The notes: generated from the sequence alone by a model not told the origin. Shown: positions 10,685 through 21,860, numbered from the stretch's first letter. The stretch is DNA of 64,000 nt from Atherinomorus stipes (GCA_023101725.1 JALJCO010001064.1:1-64000), one strand, 5' to 3'. Translations and numbers: made by a program.

Positions 10685-11104
10685 TTAAGTAGACACAAGC
10701 GTTTTAGCTAATTCCCCAAAATATTTGAAAGAAGTCCACTTCTTTAAAGATCCACAACATAACTTTTTCACCCTAAAAAATCTGCATTTCTGAATCATTT
10801 TGATGGCACACGAACATTCATTATGCACATTTTCGAGCCGTCACTGCGCAGCCGCTGCTTTAGGATTCACTGTTGGCAAGGACAAGACGCACGTACAAGA
10901 AGGTTCTCACAACTTCTGTTCCCTCCACAAAGCAACATTATTTTTGTACGAGGAGCTGGATATGATTTCATCAGATCAAATATCGATTAAAGCTTTTACT
11001 TCCTCGTAACTCCACGTCTGACCACGAGCCATCTTTATAAGTACCGCAGTCCCTCACATGTGTTTGTTGTCATGGTGTTTACCCACGTTGTCCATGCTAA
11101 CTGA

Positions 11105-11480
11105 ACTTCATACAAGAGCCTTTATGTTGTTTTTTCTCAGCAGTGGTTTTGGTCTTGGAACTCTGCCACGCAGGCCATTTTTGCCCAGTTTCTTTCTTAT
11201 AGTGGAGTCATGAACACTGACCTTAATTGATGCAAGTGAGGCCTGCAGTTCTTTGGATGTTGTTCTGGGGTCTTTTGTGACCTCTTGGATGAGTCGTCGC
11301 TGTGCTCTTGGGTTAATTTTGGTTGGCCGACCACTCCTGGGAAGGTTCACCACTGTTCCATGTTTTCACCATTTGTGGATAATGGCTCTCACTGTGGTTC
11401 TCTGGAGTCCCAAAGATTTAGAAATGGCTTTGGAACCTTTTCTAGACTGATAAATCTCAATTACTTTGTTCCTCATTTTT
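11105..11480 (-). pseudogene. Tc1/mariner transposase N-terminal fragment
   Basis: The minus-strand frame 11353-11108 has VNLPRSGRPTKINPRAQRRL and a second helix-turn-helix part ending RGRVPRPKPLLRK. Upstream (to about 11475) the same family reads through a stop (HKW then TGA) into an earlier helix. These are the paired-type DNA-binding domains of Tc1 transposase. The DDE catalytic domain and terminal repeats are absent, so the fragment is dead. Confidence 0.8.
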
Positions 11481-12262
11481 TCCTGAATTTCCTGAAACGA
11501 TGGAGACACGAGCTGCTCAGTTTAACGTTGCTGTTAACAGCTGATGAGACCAACATCAGCACTGCGTCACCGTTTCTCACACAGCAGTTGAACAGAAAAT
11601 GTGAGGTCAACTCATAGATAAAGATAATATTGATAAATAATAGTTTGATATTATGAATACATTTGATATTTTTGACGCATAGGCTAAACAGCATTGAATG
11701 TGTCAAATTAAAAATCTGAATTTGGTATTTTGGAGAAAGAAGCTGATTTTTTTCTCACATTCCCATTGCTTAATTTGTTCTTGTTTTAGCTTCTTTATTG
11801 TATTTTCTGTTTTTTTATTGTCTTTCCTATTAAGTATCTTTGGGTGTTCTGAAAGGTGTTATTAAATTCAGAACACGATTCAGAAATTCACTGAACAACA
11901 CAAACCTCAGTCTGAAACTCATTTCAGAGCTCCGTCCTCCCCAAGACCAGTTTGATTTAAACAGAACTTTTATCAAATGCAAGAGATTACGTAGAGGAGA
12001 GAGAACAGAACAGAGCTGGAAGAAAGAACCACCAAAGTTACTTATTATAATCATGCAGCTCAAAGACAACAGATTATTTCAATATACTCTTTTATATCAA
12101 GTTGGTAAAAACTGATGATAGCTGATAAAGAGAATGGAGACGGGACAAGAGAGCTGTCTAAGATGGCAACAAAGAAGAACGGAAAAGACAAATTAATGCT
12201 CCTTATTAATCTGGGGTACGGGTAGGACACTGTAAGACCTGTGCTGAAGTTCCTTGTTAATA

Positions 12263-12290
12263 CCCCCCCCCCCCCCCCCCCCCCCCCCCC
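12263..12290. repeat. Homopolymer C tract (28 bp)
   Basis: An uninterrupted run of C, followed by AAAGTATATA. Such a tract is prone to length error in assembly and to G-quadruplex or i-motif formation. Confidence 0.95.
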
Positions 12291-12384
12291 AAAGTATATA
12301 AATCCTGACAGCTGTGTTCAGATCGTTAAACAGAATTAACATTTATTCAGAATTAAGGAGGAATTAAAACTCTCATGTAAACAT

Positions 12385-12577
12385 GGCCAGTTTAGGCCAA
12401 AGTTATCTGAAAAACTTAAATGTACGATTTGGTGAAGCATTCGGAAAACTGCTTTCACCTCCAAGGTGCAAAATTGGAAACTACTATTGCAGTTGGCCTC
12501 AACAATGTGAAACCCTTCTGATGAGATTATAACTCAATTGTATCTAATCAAACTATGTGTTTCATTATTTCTTGCAG
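12385..12577 (+). promoter_or_regulatory. Conserved pre-acceptor intron block, unit C
   Basis: A shortened copy of the block before every finger exon: GCATTCGGAAAACTGCTTT near 12440, GTTGGCCTCAACAATGTG near 12490, and the acceptor TTTCTTGCAG ending 12577. About 60 bp of the block (the GCTGTATTGAGG part) is missing. No exon 1 copy precedes it in 9.2-12.4 kb. Confidence 0.5.
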
Positions 12578-12966
12578 ACGTCTCTCAGCTGTCAGTGAAA
12601 AGTATTGTCCTGGGAATGAAGCTGTGGACAGGATGTTAAATGGAACCGGAACCACAATATGCTTTATATAAAGAACAATAAATAAATAACTCTCAACCAG
12701 GCAGGAGTAAAGCATCCAACAAGCTGTGGGGTGTTTCACCAGATTCCGAGATTTCTGTTTCTCTGAAGACTGAAGAAAAAGGAAGAACCTCAGTCCTCAC
12801 ATCTTAATGAAATTTGAACTGAAATCATAGAGAAGGACCATCCAATCAGCATTCGAGCTAAACTGATGAACATCAGAAGACTACAACCAATGTCAAACTT
12901 GCAAACTTGGATCCAAAGAATAAGACGCATCCAGTTGTGGTGAAAAGACATAATACTTCCCTGAAA

Positions 12967-13692
12967 ATGAAGAATGAAGCCAGTAACAGTGGTGATGGTT
13001 ATGACCAGTGGCAGAGACCTTTGTCAGATTCTGAATCTGAAAGCAATAACAATGACTTTGAGGGCAAAAGGCCACATATAAAAAATGTCGTGGAATGCTT
13101 GGTGTGTGGTAAATCTCTTTACAGGAGCTCTATCTATTCACACATGAAAATCCATACAGCAGAGAAACCATTTGGCTGTGATGTTTGTGGAAAAAGATTT
13201 AGCCTTAGGGGAAATTTTAACAGTCACATGAGAGTTCACACTGGAGAGAAACGATTAAGTTGTGACATGTGTAGCAGAAAATTCAACGGAAAGCAAGATC
13301 TTGAACAACACAGAATGGTCCACACTGGAGAAAAGCCATTTAGCTGTGATGTTTGTAGAAAAAGATACTACACTAAGACCAATCTCAACCGACACATGAA
13401 AATTCATACTGAAGATAAACCATTTAACTGTGACATTTGTAGTAAAGGATTTGTATACAAACCACTTTTGGAGAGGCACATGATGGTTCACACTGGAGAA
13501 AAAACATTTAGTTGTGATATTTGTAGAAAAAGATATTACAATAAGGCTAGTCTCATCAGACATATGAAAATTCATACTGGAGGGAAAACGTTTAGCTGTT
13601 ACATTTGTAGAAGAAGATTTGTAGACAAATCACTTTTGGAGAAGCACATGATGGTCCACACTAGAGAAAAAATATTTAGCTGTGATATTTGA
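12967..13692 (+). CDS. C2H2 zinc-finger protein, unit C, truncated (7 fingers)
   Basis: 241 residues from the conserved Met at 12967; the frame is open further upstream, but without an ATG at its head (12907 is TTG). Leader: [18 protein letters not shown]. Finger 1 has X11 spacing (VECLVCGKSL...SHMKIH). Six standard fingers follow, alternating two types (RKRYY...HMKIH and a LL.RHMMVH type). The eighth begins FSCDI and stops because its second zinc Cys codon TGT is TGA (13690-13692). The same frame continues with intact fingers after the stop. So this is either a recently truncated 7-finger protein or a young pseudogene. It has no exon 1 of its own. Confidence 0.65.
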   Translation: MKNEASNSGDGYDQWQRPLSDSESESNNNDFEGKRPHIKNVVECLVCGKSLYRSSIYSHMKIHTAEKPFGCDVCGKRFSLRGNFNSHMRVHTGEKRLSCDMCSRKFNGKQDLEQHRMVHTGEKPFSCDVCRKRYYTKTNLNRHMKIHTEDKPFNCDICSKGFVYKPLLERHMMVHTGEKTFSCDICRKRYYNKASLIRHMKIHTGGKTFSCYICRRRFVDKSLLEKHMMVHTREKIFSCDI

Positions 13693-14470
13693 AAAAAAAA
13701 TTACATAAAGTCTAGTCTCGTCAGACATATGAAAATTCATACTGGAGGGAAAACGTTTAGCTGTTATATTTGTAGAAAAAGATATTACACTAAAACCTGT
13801 CTCAAAAGTCACATGAAAATCCATACTGAAGAGAAACAATTTAGCTGTGACATTTGTAGAAAAATATTTTCCTTCAAATCAGTTTTGAGGAGGCACTTGA
13901 TGGTCCACACTGAAGAAAAAACATTTAGCTGTGATATTGGTCGAAAAAATATTACATAAAGTCTATTCTCATTAGACATATGAAAATTCATACTGGAGGG
14001 ACACTGTTAGCTGTTACATTTGTAGAAGAAGATTTGTAGACAAATCACTTCTGGAGAAGCACATGATGGTCCACACTAGAGAAAAAATATTTAGCTGTGA
14101 TATTTGTAGAAAAAAATATTACACTAAAACTCATCTCAACAGCCACATTAGAAGTCATACTGGAGAGAACCCGTTTCGCGGTGACGTTTGTAAAAAATAA
14201 TTTGCGTGCAAAACACTTCTTAAAAGGCATAAGATGGTCCACACTGGAAAAAAAACCATTTAGCTGTGATATTTGCAAGAAAAGATATACGCGGTATGAA
14301 CATGCACAAACGCATATGAGAATCCACATTGGGGAGAAACCTAGTTGAGATGTTTGTAGAAGAAGGTTTTATACTACGCATAATCTGAACAGGGACAAGA
14401 CAATCCACAACAGATGGACAAAGTTTAGTAAATATGTGAAGAAAAAGGTTGAGGTGGGACTCAACTCTCA
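13693..14470 (+). pseudogene. Unit C residual finger array
   Basis: Directly in frame after the stop: a finger without its Cys pair, then two intact fingers (YICRKRYYTKTCLKSH, DICRKIFSFKSVLRRH), then CDIGRKNIT and a stop at 13959 caused by a base change plus a shift. Further fingers continue in other frames to about 14400 (a CDICKKRYTRYEHAQTH finger near 14265-14330, and others with TAA or TGA). About 15 fingers once existed. The segment near 13924-14105 is a near copy of 13507-13690. Confidence 0.8.
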
Positions 14471-14684
14471 AAAGAAATTTTAAACTCAACAAGGAAGAGA
14501 AGCCACATGGCTGCAATAAATGTTAAAAGTAAAGGTTTTGAAAAGTGACGAGGTTTAACCAAACATGAGAATTTACAACTATGTGGATGTGATGTCTGTA
14601 GAAGAAATTAAAAATAAAGTTCATTGTTAAAGATTAATTTGTGGTAACCTTATTTGAAATCTTTAAAGAAATTAAAGGAAAGAG

Positions 14685-14689
<5 letters not shown>

Positions 14690-14750
<61 letters not shown>
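14690..14750. repeat. (TA)n microsatellite
   Basis: About 30 TA units with one CA interruption, between the decayed array and the polyadenylation region of unit C. Confidence 0.95.
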
Positions 14751-14892
14751 TACTGTCAAATCTATTTGTCAATATCTATTGTTTGGTTATTTTTTTAGTC
14801 TTTCTGATAAAGCATGATTCAACATAGCTGAAAATGAGTTTGTTCTGTTTGAATGTTAAAAGGCTGCACATTGTTTTTAATACTGCAAACCA

Positions 14893-14898
14893 AATAAA
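14893..14898 (+). terminator. Polyadenylation signal, unit C
   Basis: AATAAA in a segment (about 14865-14930) that aligns with the AATAAA regions of units D (29953) and E (41007). The flanking words GCACATTGTTT, then ATAAAATACCT, then CATAAATG are shared. Its position relative to the array supports a common transcript end for the family. Confidence 0.6.
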
Positions 14899-15255
14899 AT
14901 ACCTATGCATAAATGTCTCCATAATATCTTGCATTGGTGTTTCTGATGTGCATATGCTAGAGTTGATACTTGGATACCGGCCAGACAAAATATCGGAATT
15001 GATACTTTATGTATTGTGATAGCACTGTACAGATATACTGCCCTACAAAGGCAAAGAGCAGTAACTGCACATTTGGTCAAAGTTGAGTTTTGACTGAAAA
15101 TATTTTTGTAACACCTCCTTTATCTTGTGACAAAACGGCAAGTTTGAATTTTGTCCAATTTCAGAGAAATATGTCAAATTTGCAGTAACTACGAAATTTG
15201 CCTTTGTTTTCCAGGCTTCAAGTTTGTAGATACTGCTGTCTGCCTTGGGACAGCA

Positions 15256-15297
15256 GTTAATGCGCATGCTCACACATGCTTGCACATGCGCATTAAC
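15256..15297. repeat. Perfect 13-bp inverted repeat (hairpin)
   Basis: GTTAATGCGCATG at 15256-15268 and CATGCGCATTAAC at 15285-15297 with a 16-base spacer. It could be a transposon end junction or a chance palindrome; no flanking duplication was found. Confidence 0.6.
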
Positions 15298-15745
15298 ACT
15301 GTACGCTGAATAAATGAATGAATGAAGTGACATTCTGTCACTCACAATCAAATGGCACAATCCAGGGGAAAAAATTTAAAGGAACTTGCTATGAAACGCA
15401 AGTATCCTGAACAAGTGAATGGTAAGGATTGTGGAGCTGTTTTTCGATCATGTAACAAATGAATGAACAAATCAATAAATAAAGGCTTCTCAAAAGCCGC
15501 TAATATTAAACAAAGCGGCCGCCGAGGGAAGCCAGAAGTCCTTTGCTAGCATAATACCATTTAAACTGCTCTAAAATAAAAATTATAGCTAGAATGACGA
15601 TTGCTTTTATATTTTAAAGTTAAGACTCTCACCTTTTAAAGTGTGATGTCGATATGAGTTATACTATAGGTTTTCATTAGTTTTAAGCTCTCTTTTTTTT
15701 AAACATCAGTGTATAAGCTCACTGGAAGTCATTCATTTGACATAC

Positions 15746-15785
15746 AGGTACTACCCAAAAAATGAGAATATCCAAAAAGACCAAA
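15746..15785. mobile_element. Solo Tc1-type end
   Basis: CAGGTACTACCCAAAAAATG repeats the end of the Tc1 element that starts at 15920. It lies 172 bp upstream with no matching partner, so it is either a remnant of a neighbouring copy or a local duplication of the end. Confidence 0.6.
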
Positions 15786-15919
15786 GTAGTCCCAAATGCC
15801 AAAGTAGTTCCAAACGCCAGATCTGAATGTAGTCGAACGAGTAGTAAAATTCAGATCCACAGTCACAGTTTGATACGAATGCATGTATTGTTGCACCCCT
15901 AATATGAAATGTGTATGTA

Positions 15920-17215
15920 CAGGTACTACCCAAAAAACTTAGAATATCTGGAAAAAGTTCTTGTATTTCTGTAATTCGACTTAAAAGGTGCAATTTACAT
16001 ATTGTATAGATAAATAATATGCAAATCAATATATTTCAAGCTTTTATTTGTTTGGATGTTGCTGATTAGGACTTGCAGCTTAAGAAAACTTCAAATTCAA
16101 AAACAAAAAATTTGAATATTGCATGAAATCAATTATAAAAAGGATTTTAAAAGCAAAAAGTCGGGCCTCCTAAAATAAAATCTTGCATCTGTACTTAATA
16201 CTTGGTTTGGGCCCTTTAGCATGAATGACTGCCTTAACCCGGCGTGGCATGGATGCTACCAGCTTCTGGCATATCTCAGGTGTTATGGAGGATCAACATG
16301 CTTCCGTCACAGCCCTGAGCTCTTCTTTATTGTTTGGTCTCTTCCCGTTCAGCTTCCTCTTGACGATGCCCCACATGTTTTCGATGGGGTTCAGGTCAGG
16401 TGAGTTTACGGGCCAATCAAGCAAGGTAATCCCATGGTTGTTGAACCAGGATTTTGTACTTTTGGCAGTATGGGCAGGTGCCAAGTCCTGCAGGAAGATT
16501 AAGTCTGCATCCTCATACAGCTGGTCCACTGAAGCAAGCATGAAGTGCTCCAAAATGTTCTGGTAAACGGCTGCATTTATGCTGGCCTTAGTGAGGCACA
16601 GAGGACCAAAACCAGCAGCTGACATGGACCCCAGGTCATCACAGACTGGGAAACTTAACACTGACCATCTCCTCCAGGCTGCTACCAGCCCTCCGGCTTG
16701 TTCACCGTTTTATTCCACACTTCTTCCTTCCACTTAACTGTCCATTAATGTGCTTTGAGACAGCACTCGGAGAACATCCAGCTTCTTTTTCTATCACTTT
16801 TTGTGTCTTTCCCACCTTGTGCAGGGAGTCAACAAAGGTTTTCTGCACAACTGTCAGATCAGCAGTCTTCCCCATGATTGTGAATTCTTCTTAACCGAGA
16901 CAGGGAAGTTTTAAAAGGCTCAGGGCACTTTTGCAGATGTTTTGGATTACTTACTTGATTAGAATGTGACACTCTGAGCCTAAAATACTGGAGCTTTTCA
17001 CACTATTCAAATTTTTTTTTTAGTTTTTGAGTTTCAGGGTTTTTTTAAGCTGCAAGTCCTAATCAGCAACATCCAAACAAATAAAAGCTTGAAATATGTT
17101 GATTTGCATATTATTACATAATTATCTATACAATAGGTAAATTGCAACCTTTAAGTTGAATGACAGAACTACAAGAACTTTTTCTGGATTTTCTAATTTT
17201 TTTGGGTAGTACCTG
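15920..17215 (-). mobile_element. Tc1-like transposon with long inverted repeats
   Basis: Ends CAGGTACTACCCAAAAAA and TTTTTTGGGTAGTACCTG are flanked by TA on both sides (15918-15919, 17216-17217). The inverted repeats extend about 200 bp (shared CAACATCCAAACAAATAAAAG). A transposase remnant lies inside on the minus strand. At about 1.3 kb it is shorter than the usual 1.6 kb because the middle of the transposase is deleted. Confidence 0.9.
16293..16876 (-). pseudogene. Tc1 transposase, internally deleted
   Basis: The minus-strand N-terminus starts at a Met near 16876 (GKTADLTVVQKTFVDSLHK, helix-turn-helix). After a break near 16690-16661 it joins the C-terminal catalytic part at 16661-16293. 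The motifs LQDLAPAHTAKSTKSWF (second catalytic Asp) and NSPDLNPIENMWGIVKRK (third acidic residue, Glu) are intact. The stretch with the first catalytic Asp is missing, so the enzyme is inactive. Confidence 0.85.
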
Positions 17216-17239
17216 TATGTGGTCATATCACTACCACCT

Positions 17240-18125
17240 AAAGGATGACCAGGGACAGTCACAGGCTGACTGCAAGTTAATCTTTTTAACTACCCTTGGA
17301 TATCATCCTAAGAATGACAGGCTACTAACGACAGTTTTTAGTGTTACTGCCGCCTCTTCCCTAGCCCCACCACAAGACCAAAGGGGAAAGCATCCCCAAG
17401 CAACAAGCTGAGCTTATCTCCCATTTCCAAACACATCGAATCATTCCATTCCTGCACAAGCCATTATCGCCGGGAGCATGCTACAAACCGGAGGTGACAT
17501 AACCATCAAGTTCATGTTTGATGATTACAAGAAGAAAGCTCCAAAATGTTCTTATAAAAACCTATAGGAAAGTTCTGAAGAGTCTTAACATCAGCTTCAC
17601 TAAGCTTGGAGGGGAGGAGTGTAAAACATGCCTGCAACATGAGGTTCATCTGAAGGAGGAGCACCAGCCAGAGGCTCAATGTCAGTCCTGCGAAAAGTGG
17701 GCTGAGCACAAGAAAAAGGCAGAAACTGCAAAGCATTTTTACAGGCTGGATGCTGAAAGAAAGGAGGAAACTGACTGTGTAACCCGAAGTGTTGACCTTC
17801 AGAGAGTGATAATGTTGCCCCAAATGCCTGGAGTAAAATCTGCTGTCCTCACTCACAGAATTTCTGCATACCATGAGACCTTTGCCAGTGTCGGTCAGAC
17901 CAGACCATTTAAAAGGAACACCATCTCCATTATCTGGCATGAGGGCATAGCAGGCAGATCAGCTGTAGAAGTGGTATCGGTATATGTCACCTCTCCATCA
18001 GGAGCGGGATGTCCGCCATGTGACATAGTGGGTTGACAACTGCACTGCACAGAATAAAAACTGGGTGCTCCTGACTACAATGGCCAAGGTTGTGAACAAC
18101 CTCCAAAACTGCATTGAGGACATCA
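17240..18125 (+). pseudogene. Transposase-like gene fragment with VDNCTAQNKNW motif
   Basis: Two + strand frames belong together: 17250-17411 (CKLIFLTTLGYHPKNDR...) and 17518-18036 (SLNISFTKLGGEECKTC, a CxxC-x-H Cys/His cluster, then SVDLQRVIMLPQMPGVKSA and ISIIWHEGIAGR). A shifted continuation at about 18036-18090 reads VDNCTAQNKNWVLL. From memory this is a repeated family in fish with a DDE-like core (D in LSVDLQ and in VDNC), near the domain called DUF7869. That assignment is uncertain. Frameshifts show it is dead. Confidence 0.5.
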
Positions 18126-18128
18126 CCT

Positions 18129-18260
18129 TTCAAGGGACTAGAGGCAGGAATTACGAAAGAATGAACAAGCATGTCCAGTTTTTTTAATACTTATGGGTGA
18201 TGAAGCGTTAAAAACCAAAAAGAACAAGCCCACCCATGTCTTTCTCCGTTGCCTTGGTGT
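18129..18260. mobile_element. Fragment of the TTAA MITE family of 10221-10684
   Basis: AGGGACTAGAGGCAGGAATT, AGCATGTCCAGTTTTTTTAA and GGTGATGAAGCGTTAAA match the left part of the element at 10221 almost word for word. Only the left part is present, directly after the transposase-like fragment, which hints that the MITE may derive from that transposase family (inference). Confidence 0.6.
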
Positions 18261-18548
18261 TGGTGGGGGTTAGAAATAAGAAAATTTTGTGACAACATGA
18301 TGCATTTGGTTGCTGAGACAGAGAGTCAGTGGAAGTAACCAAAAGTAACCTGTAATGTCCTTTCTGTCTTGTGATGGACAGGAACTATCTTATTGGATTG
18401 GAGTGTTTAATCTATGTAGCATCTTATGGTGAAAACTGATTGTTTTGTAAATAGTTGTAAAAAAAAACGCCTTAGACTTTGCTGCATTTTGATGGGAATT
18501 GTTTCTTACGTCTTTTGATGGCCAATTTTCCCAAATGTATTTATGACT

Positions 18549-18759
18549 ACAGCTGTGTGATAAAGTTTTTGCCCCCTTCCTGATTTCTTACTTTTTTGCA
18601 TGTTTGTCATACTTAAATGTTTCAGATCATCAAACAAATTTTAATGTGAGTCAAAGATATCACAAGTAAACAGAAAATGCAGTTTTTGAATAAAGATTTT
18701 TGTTCGTGAGGGGGATAAAAAAAATCCAAACCTCCATGGCCCTGTGTGAAAAAGTGACA
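18549..18759. mobile_element. Mariner/Tc1-type MITE fragment
   Basis: GTGTGATAAAGTTTTTGCCC at the left and CCCTGTGTGAAAAAGTGACA at the right are ends of a well-known fish non-autonomous family with CAGTGTGAAAAAGT termini. The core (TTCAGATCATCAAACAAATT) is also typical. The target TA is not clean. Confidence 0.55.
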
Positions 18760-18993
18760 GTTTTCCGTGTCACGTATGTCGTCACTCCCGGAAAATACTA
18801 AAATGGGCACAGCGCGGCTTTGGGGCAAATGATTGACAGCAACGTACTTAAGGCTAAATGCTAACCGAGCTAACTCGAAACTAACAGGAGCTAACAAAGA
18901 TTAGTCTCCAAAGCGGCAGGATAACGGTAAGACATGTTTGGACTTGCTGTTAGCTGACTAAAAACCACTATTTTCTACTTTGCTGCAGACTGA

Positions 18994-20029
18994 GGCCGTG
19001 TCTCAATCTACGCACTTTCCTGAGTGCACTGGAATTCGGGGCATAGTGTGCACTGTGTACTTCATCTGTAGTGCACACTATTGTCGCTAAATGCTGACCC
19101 AAACAGAGCACTGCACTTACAGGAAATGACGGACTAGCATTACCCGCTAACCTGAGCTAACTCTACTGAGCTGGTATAACCGCAGCCTCAAACACATGAC
19201 CAGATCATAACTGTCATCAGGGAGTGAACAGCTTGGTAGCATGCCACAATATACATTAGTGATTATTAGGGATGGGCGATATTTTATCGTGTGCGATATA
19301 TCGTCAAAGAAATTCTCCACAATAACAATTTGAATTTATCGTTTTTATCGTGAGATGACAATTTTTCAGTTTGTGTTTGCAGTTGCACTACTTTGGTTTT
19401 TTTAATAAGCCAAGTTAGTTTTGCTGTTTGCATCGTTTGAATAAATGTGGAGTTTGGTCTCTCATATTTCAGACTTGTTTGAATGGTGTCACTACAGTTT
19501 TGCAATACAGGTGCGCTACTTGAACTTAATTGACATAGTTTAGTGGCTTCTAGTGTTTTTTTAGGGCTTTCAAGACAGAATTTAGTGACAGATTTATAAT
19601 ACAAAATATTTTGCTGATAGTTTTTATCGTGACTTATCGCTACCGTGATAAATAAGAGAAATTATCGTGATACATTTTTTAGTCCATATCGCCCATCCCT
19701 AGTGATTATGTCTACATCATTTCATAAACGTTACTTAAATCAAGTACAATACCGCCTCCGATGCAGCAGGGGTCGCCACCACTTCATTCATCGCCATTAT
19801 TCAGCTCTGAAAGCAGTTTGAAAGTCCCGCCTCTTCCTCCACGTTCACAAGATGGCGTCCATTTAGTGCGAGTAGCGTGCTTCATTCTGCACTGCATTTT
19901 TGGGCGTGATTAGGGCAACATCCTGGTACTTTCAGTGCACTGAAATTGTCGCTTAAATGACACCATGTGTGCACTACACACTCAAAAACAGTGTTTGAAG
20001 TGCTCAAGTGCGCGGTTTGGGACACAGCC
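18994..20029. mobile_element. GGCCGTGTC element, copy 1 (PIF/Harbinger-like)
   Basis: The ends GGCCGTGTCTCAATC and its diverged inverse (GGTTTGGGACACAGCC) are flanked by TGA on both sides (18991-18993, 20030-20032). It carries GTGCACT-rich terminal regions and no transposase. The inverted partner copy is at 31080-32426. The copy contains a nested hAT-like element at 19267-19701. Confidence 0.75.
19267..19701. mobile_element. Nested hAT-like MITE, TAGGGATGGGCGATAT ends
   Basis: 435 bp with perfect 16-bp inverted ends TAGGGATGGGCGATAT and ATATCGCCCATCCCTA. Exact 8-bp duplications GTGATTAT lie at 19259-19266 and 19702-19709. The partner copy of the host element (about 32150-32165, inverted) has a single GTGATTAT, an empty site. 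This proves a later insertion. Confidence 0.9.
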
Positions 20030-20357
20030 TGAGACCTTACTGAAAGCAAACAAGGAGCTAACAGCTAGCCACCAACCAACAGACTGACATCCGGTCTACT
20101 GCATGTCAATCAAAAGAAAACACCCCTAATTATGTGTAATTTCAAGATTAAATAACATCTAAATGGATGAGTTATAAAAAAAAAACTTGGCATATTTAAC
20201 CTAAAATGAATTTTTGAACCAGGCTGTAAACATGTTTATTTCTGCTGTGAAGTTGGCTTTTTCAACATTGGAGTCTATGGGTATTTGCTCTGTTTTAGAG
20301 CCTGCAGCAGATCAAGAAAGAATTACAAGTTTTGTGCAACGCGGAAGTAGGCTCACT

Positions 20358-21098
20358 GGCTGTTTCTCAATATGGGTACTTTAGTTGCGTGCTCATGGAC
20401 TTGTGAAATGTCATCACCCGCGGTCCAAGTCATGTTCCACTTCAAAGTTTGCTTCTCGGCAAGTATGCTGGAAATCCCTGGATGAGAACTTCCTCCACCC
20501 ATTTTACTGAGCAGCATCAGAAGAGGCTTGTGCGTACTTGGCCAGATATAACAATCCCAGCATGCACCTCGCACACGTGCAGCGTTTGGCAGCCTCCTAC
20601 TCAGCCTCCAACAGCTAAACCTAAGCGATCATTCCTATTATTTACTGTTCTTGGCCTCTTATCCGCAGCTCTTTCTCCCGCTTTCCTCTCACAGCTGTTG
20701 TTGATCATATAATTTTGATCCGATTGCACGTCTGGATTAATGTTCTTATGCATATAATATGATAATAAATAAATATAATTTACACATTGGGGAAGAGAAA
20801 AATAAAAAACATCCACAGAATAATTGTTTTGGAGCCGTTATTTTAATTGTTTTATTTGTTTCAGTACATCTCCACAACAAATAAACTGTAGAATAATCTA
20901 ATATTTTCAGGTTGACAGGCAGCCCTTGCTCACTTGCTGCACACTGTTGGTGGTGACGTCAGTTTGCGTTGTCCCAATCCGTCAAGTAGGCGGAGTCCAT
21001 GCTTGTGAACTCCACAAGTACAGACTTCCAGTACGTACGACTCTGTACTCACAAGCACATAAGTATGCAGGATGCAAAGTAGGAATTGAGAAATGGCC
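20358..21098. mobile_element. MITE with GGCTGTTTCTCAAT ends, ACT duplication
   Basis: The ends GGCTGTTTCTCAAT and ATTGAGAAATGGCC are inverted, with ACT at 20355-20357 and 21099-21101. It is 741 bp without a transposase. A 3-bp duplication fits a PIF/Harbinger-type element. Confidence 0.65.
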
Positions 21099-21239
21099 AC
21101 TGTTCTCCAGCGGAGTTTGCCCCTTGTTTGAACCCGATAAATCAGTTTGACTCCCTGATGAAGGCCAATGGGCTGAAACATGTTGGATTTTAAGGTCATG
21201 ACTATGCCATAGAAATAAAGACATGAAAAAAAAAATTAA

Positions 21240-21860
21240 AGGGACACTGTGTAATCGGGAGCAGCTCCCTCGTACTTTTCATGCTGCATTCGCGTGAAAT
21301 CGGGCAGACCGACGACATCCGCTGCATGTGAAGTTATCACCGGCCTCTATGTGAAGACGTGGTCCGTCAGTTACAGTGACATCAGTCCACATCTGTTCGG
21401 TTGTCATGGCGATGTCGTATTGTTTTCCCTGACCCATGTTTTACCGTCTTTCGCTCGGCTTCATTGATTAAAATGACATCTGGTTTGTTACCAACGGCCG
21501 TCTGCCCGACTGCACGTGAACCTAGCGTCAGTAAGACGCTAGCTTCTCCCCCCTGCAGCGCGGTGACTTTTCAAAGGCATTACCTCGAACTGAGCTGAAA
21601 ACTCCGGTGTGTCCGGTGAGTTTCTGTGTTTTCCTACTGTCACGCTTCTCCCGAACGCAAAAACATGGCGATACGACATGGCAGCCTCCACCGAGCCGCC
21701 CCGCTCGATGTGTAAATGAATGATACGAACGGCAAATTTAGAACTTAGAGGAGCACTTCAGTTTGTTGATGGGAGTGATTACTGATTAATGAAAAAACAC
21801 TTTTGAACCAAATAATCAGTTTTTGTGAATAAAACACAGGAGAACTTACACAATATCCCT
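21240..21860. mobile_element. TTAA MITE, copy 1
   Basis: Bounded by TTAA (21236-21239, 21861-21864), with inverted ends AGGGACACTGTGTAAT and its inverse (ACACAATATCCCT). A second copy in opposite orientation lies at 58310-58919. Its frames are short and carry no transposase motif. It ends only about 80 bp before the promoter of unit D. Confidence 0.8.

Noticed and set aside
13255..13839. Minus-strand frames opposite the finger arrays (also at 6593, 14045, 28077, 28636, 39846, 60840)
   Set aside because: Shadows of the finger repeat on the other strand: the periodic NIT.K-F.SSV pattern is the reverse of the Cys-His repeat.
12907..14340. CRISPR-like regular repeats
   Set aside because: The 84-bp period is the 28-residue C2H2 finger unit with TGEKPF linkers, in frame, in a eukaryotic setting.
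16225..16566. + strand frame of 113 residues
   Set aside because: Antisense to the Tc1 transposase C-terminus.
17518..18036. 172-residue frame as a host gene
   Set aside because: The homologous frame starts about 270 bp upstream in another frame and continues after the stop in a third; a broken transposase-like copy fits better.
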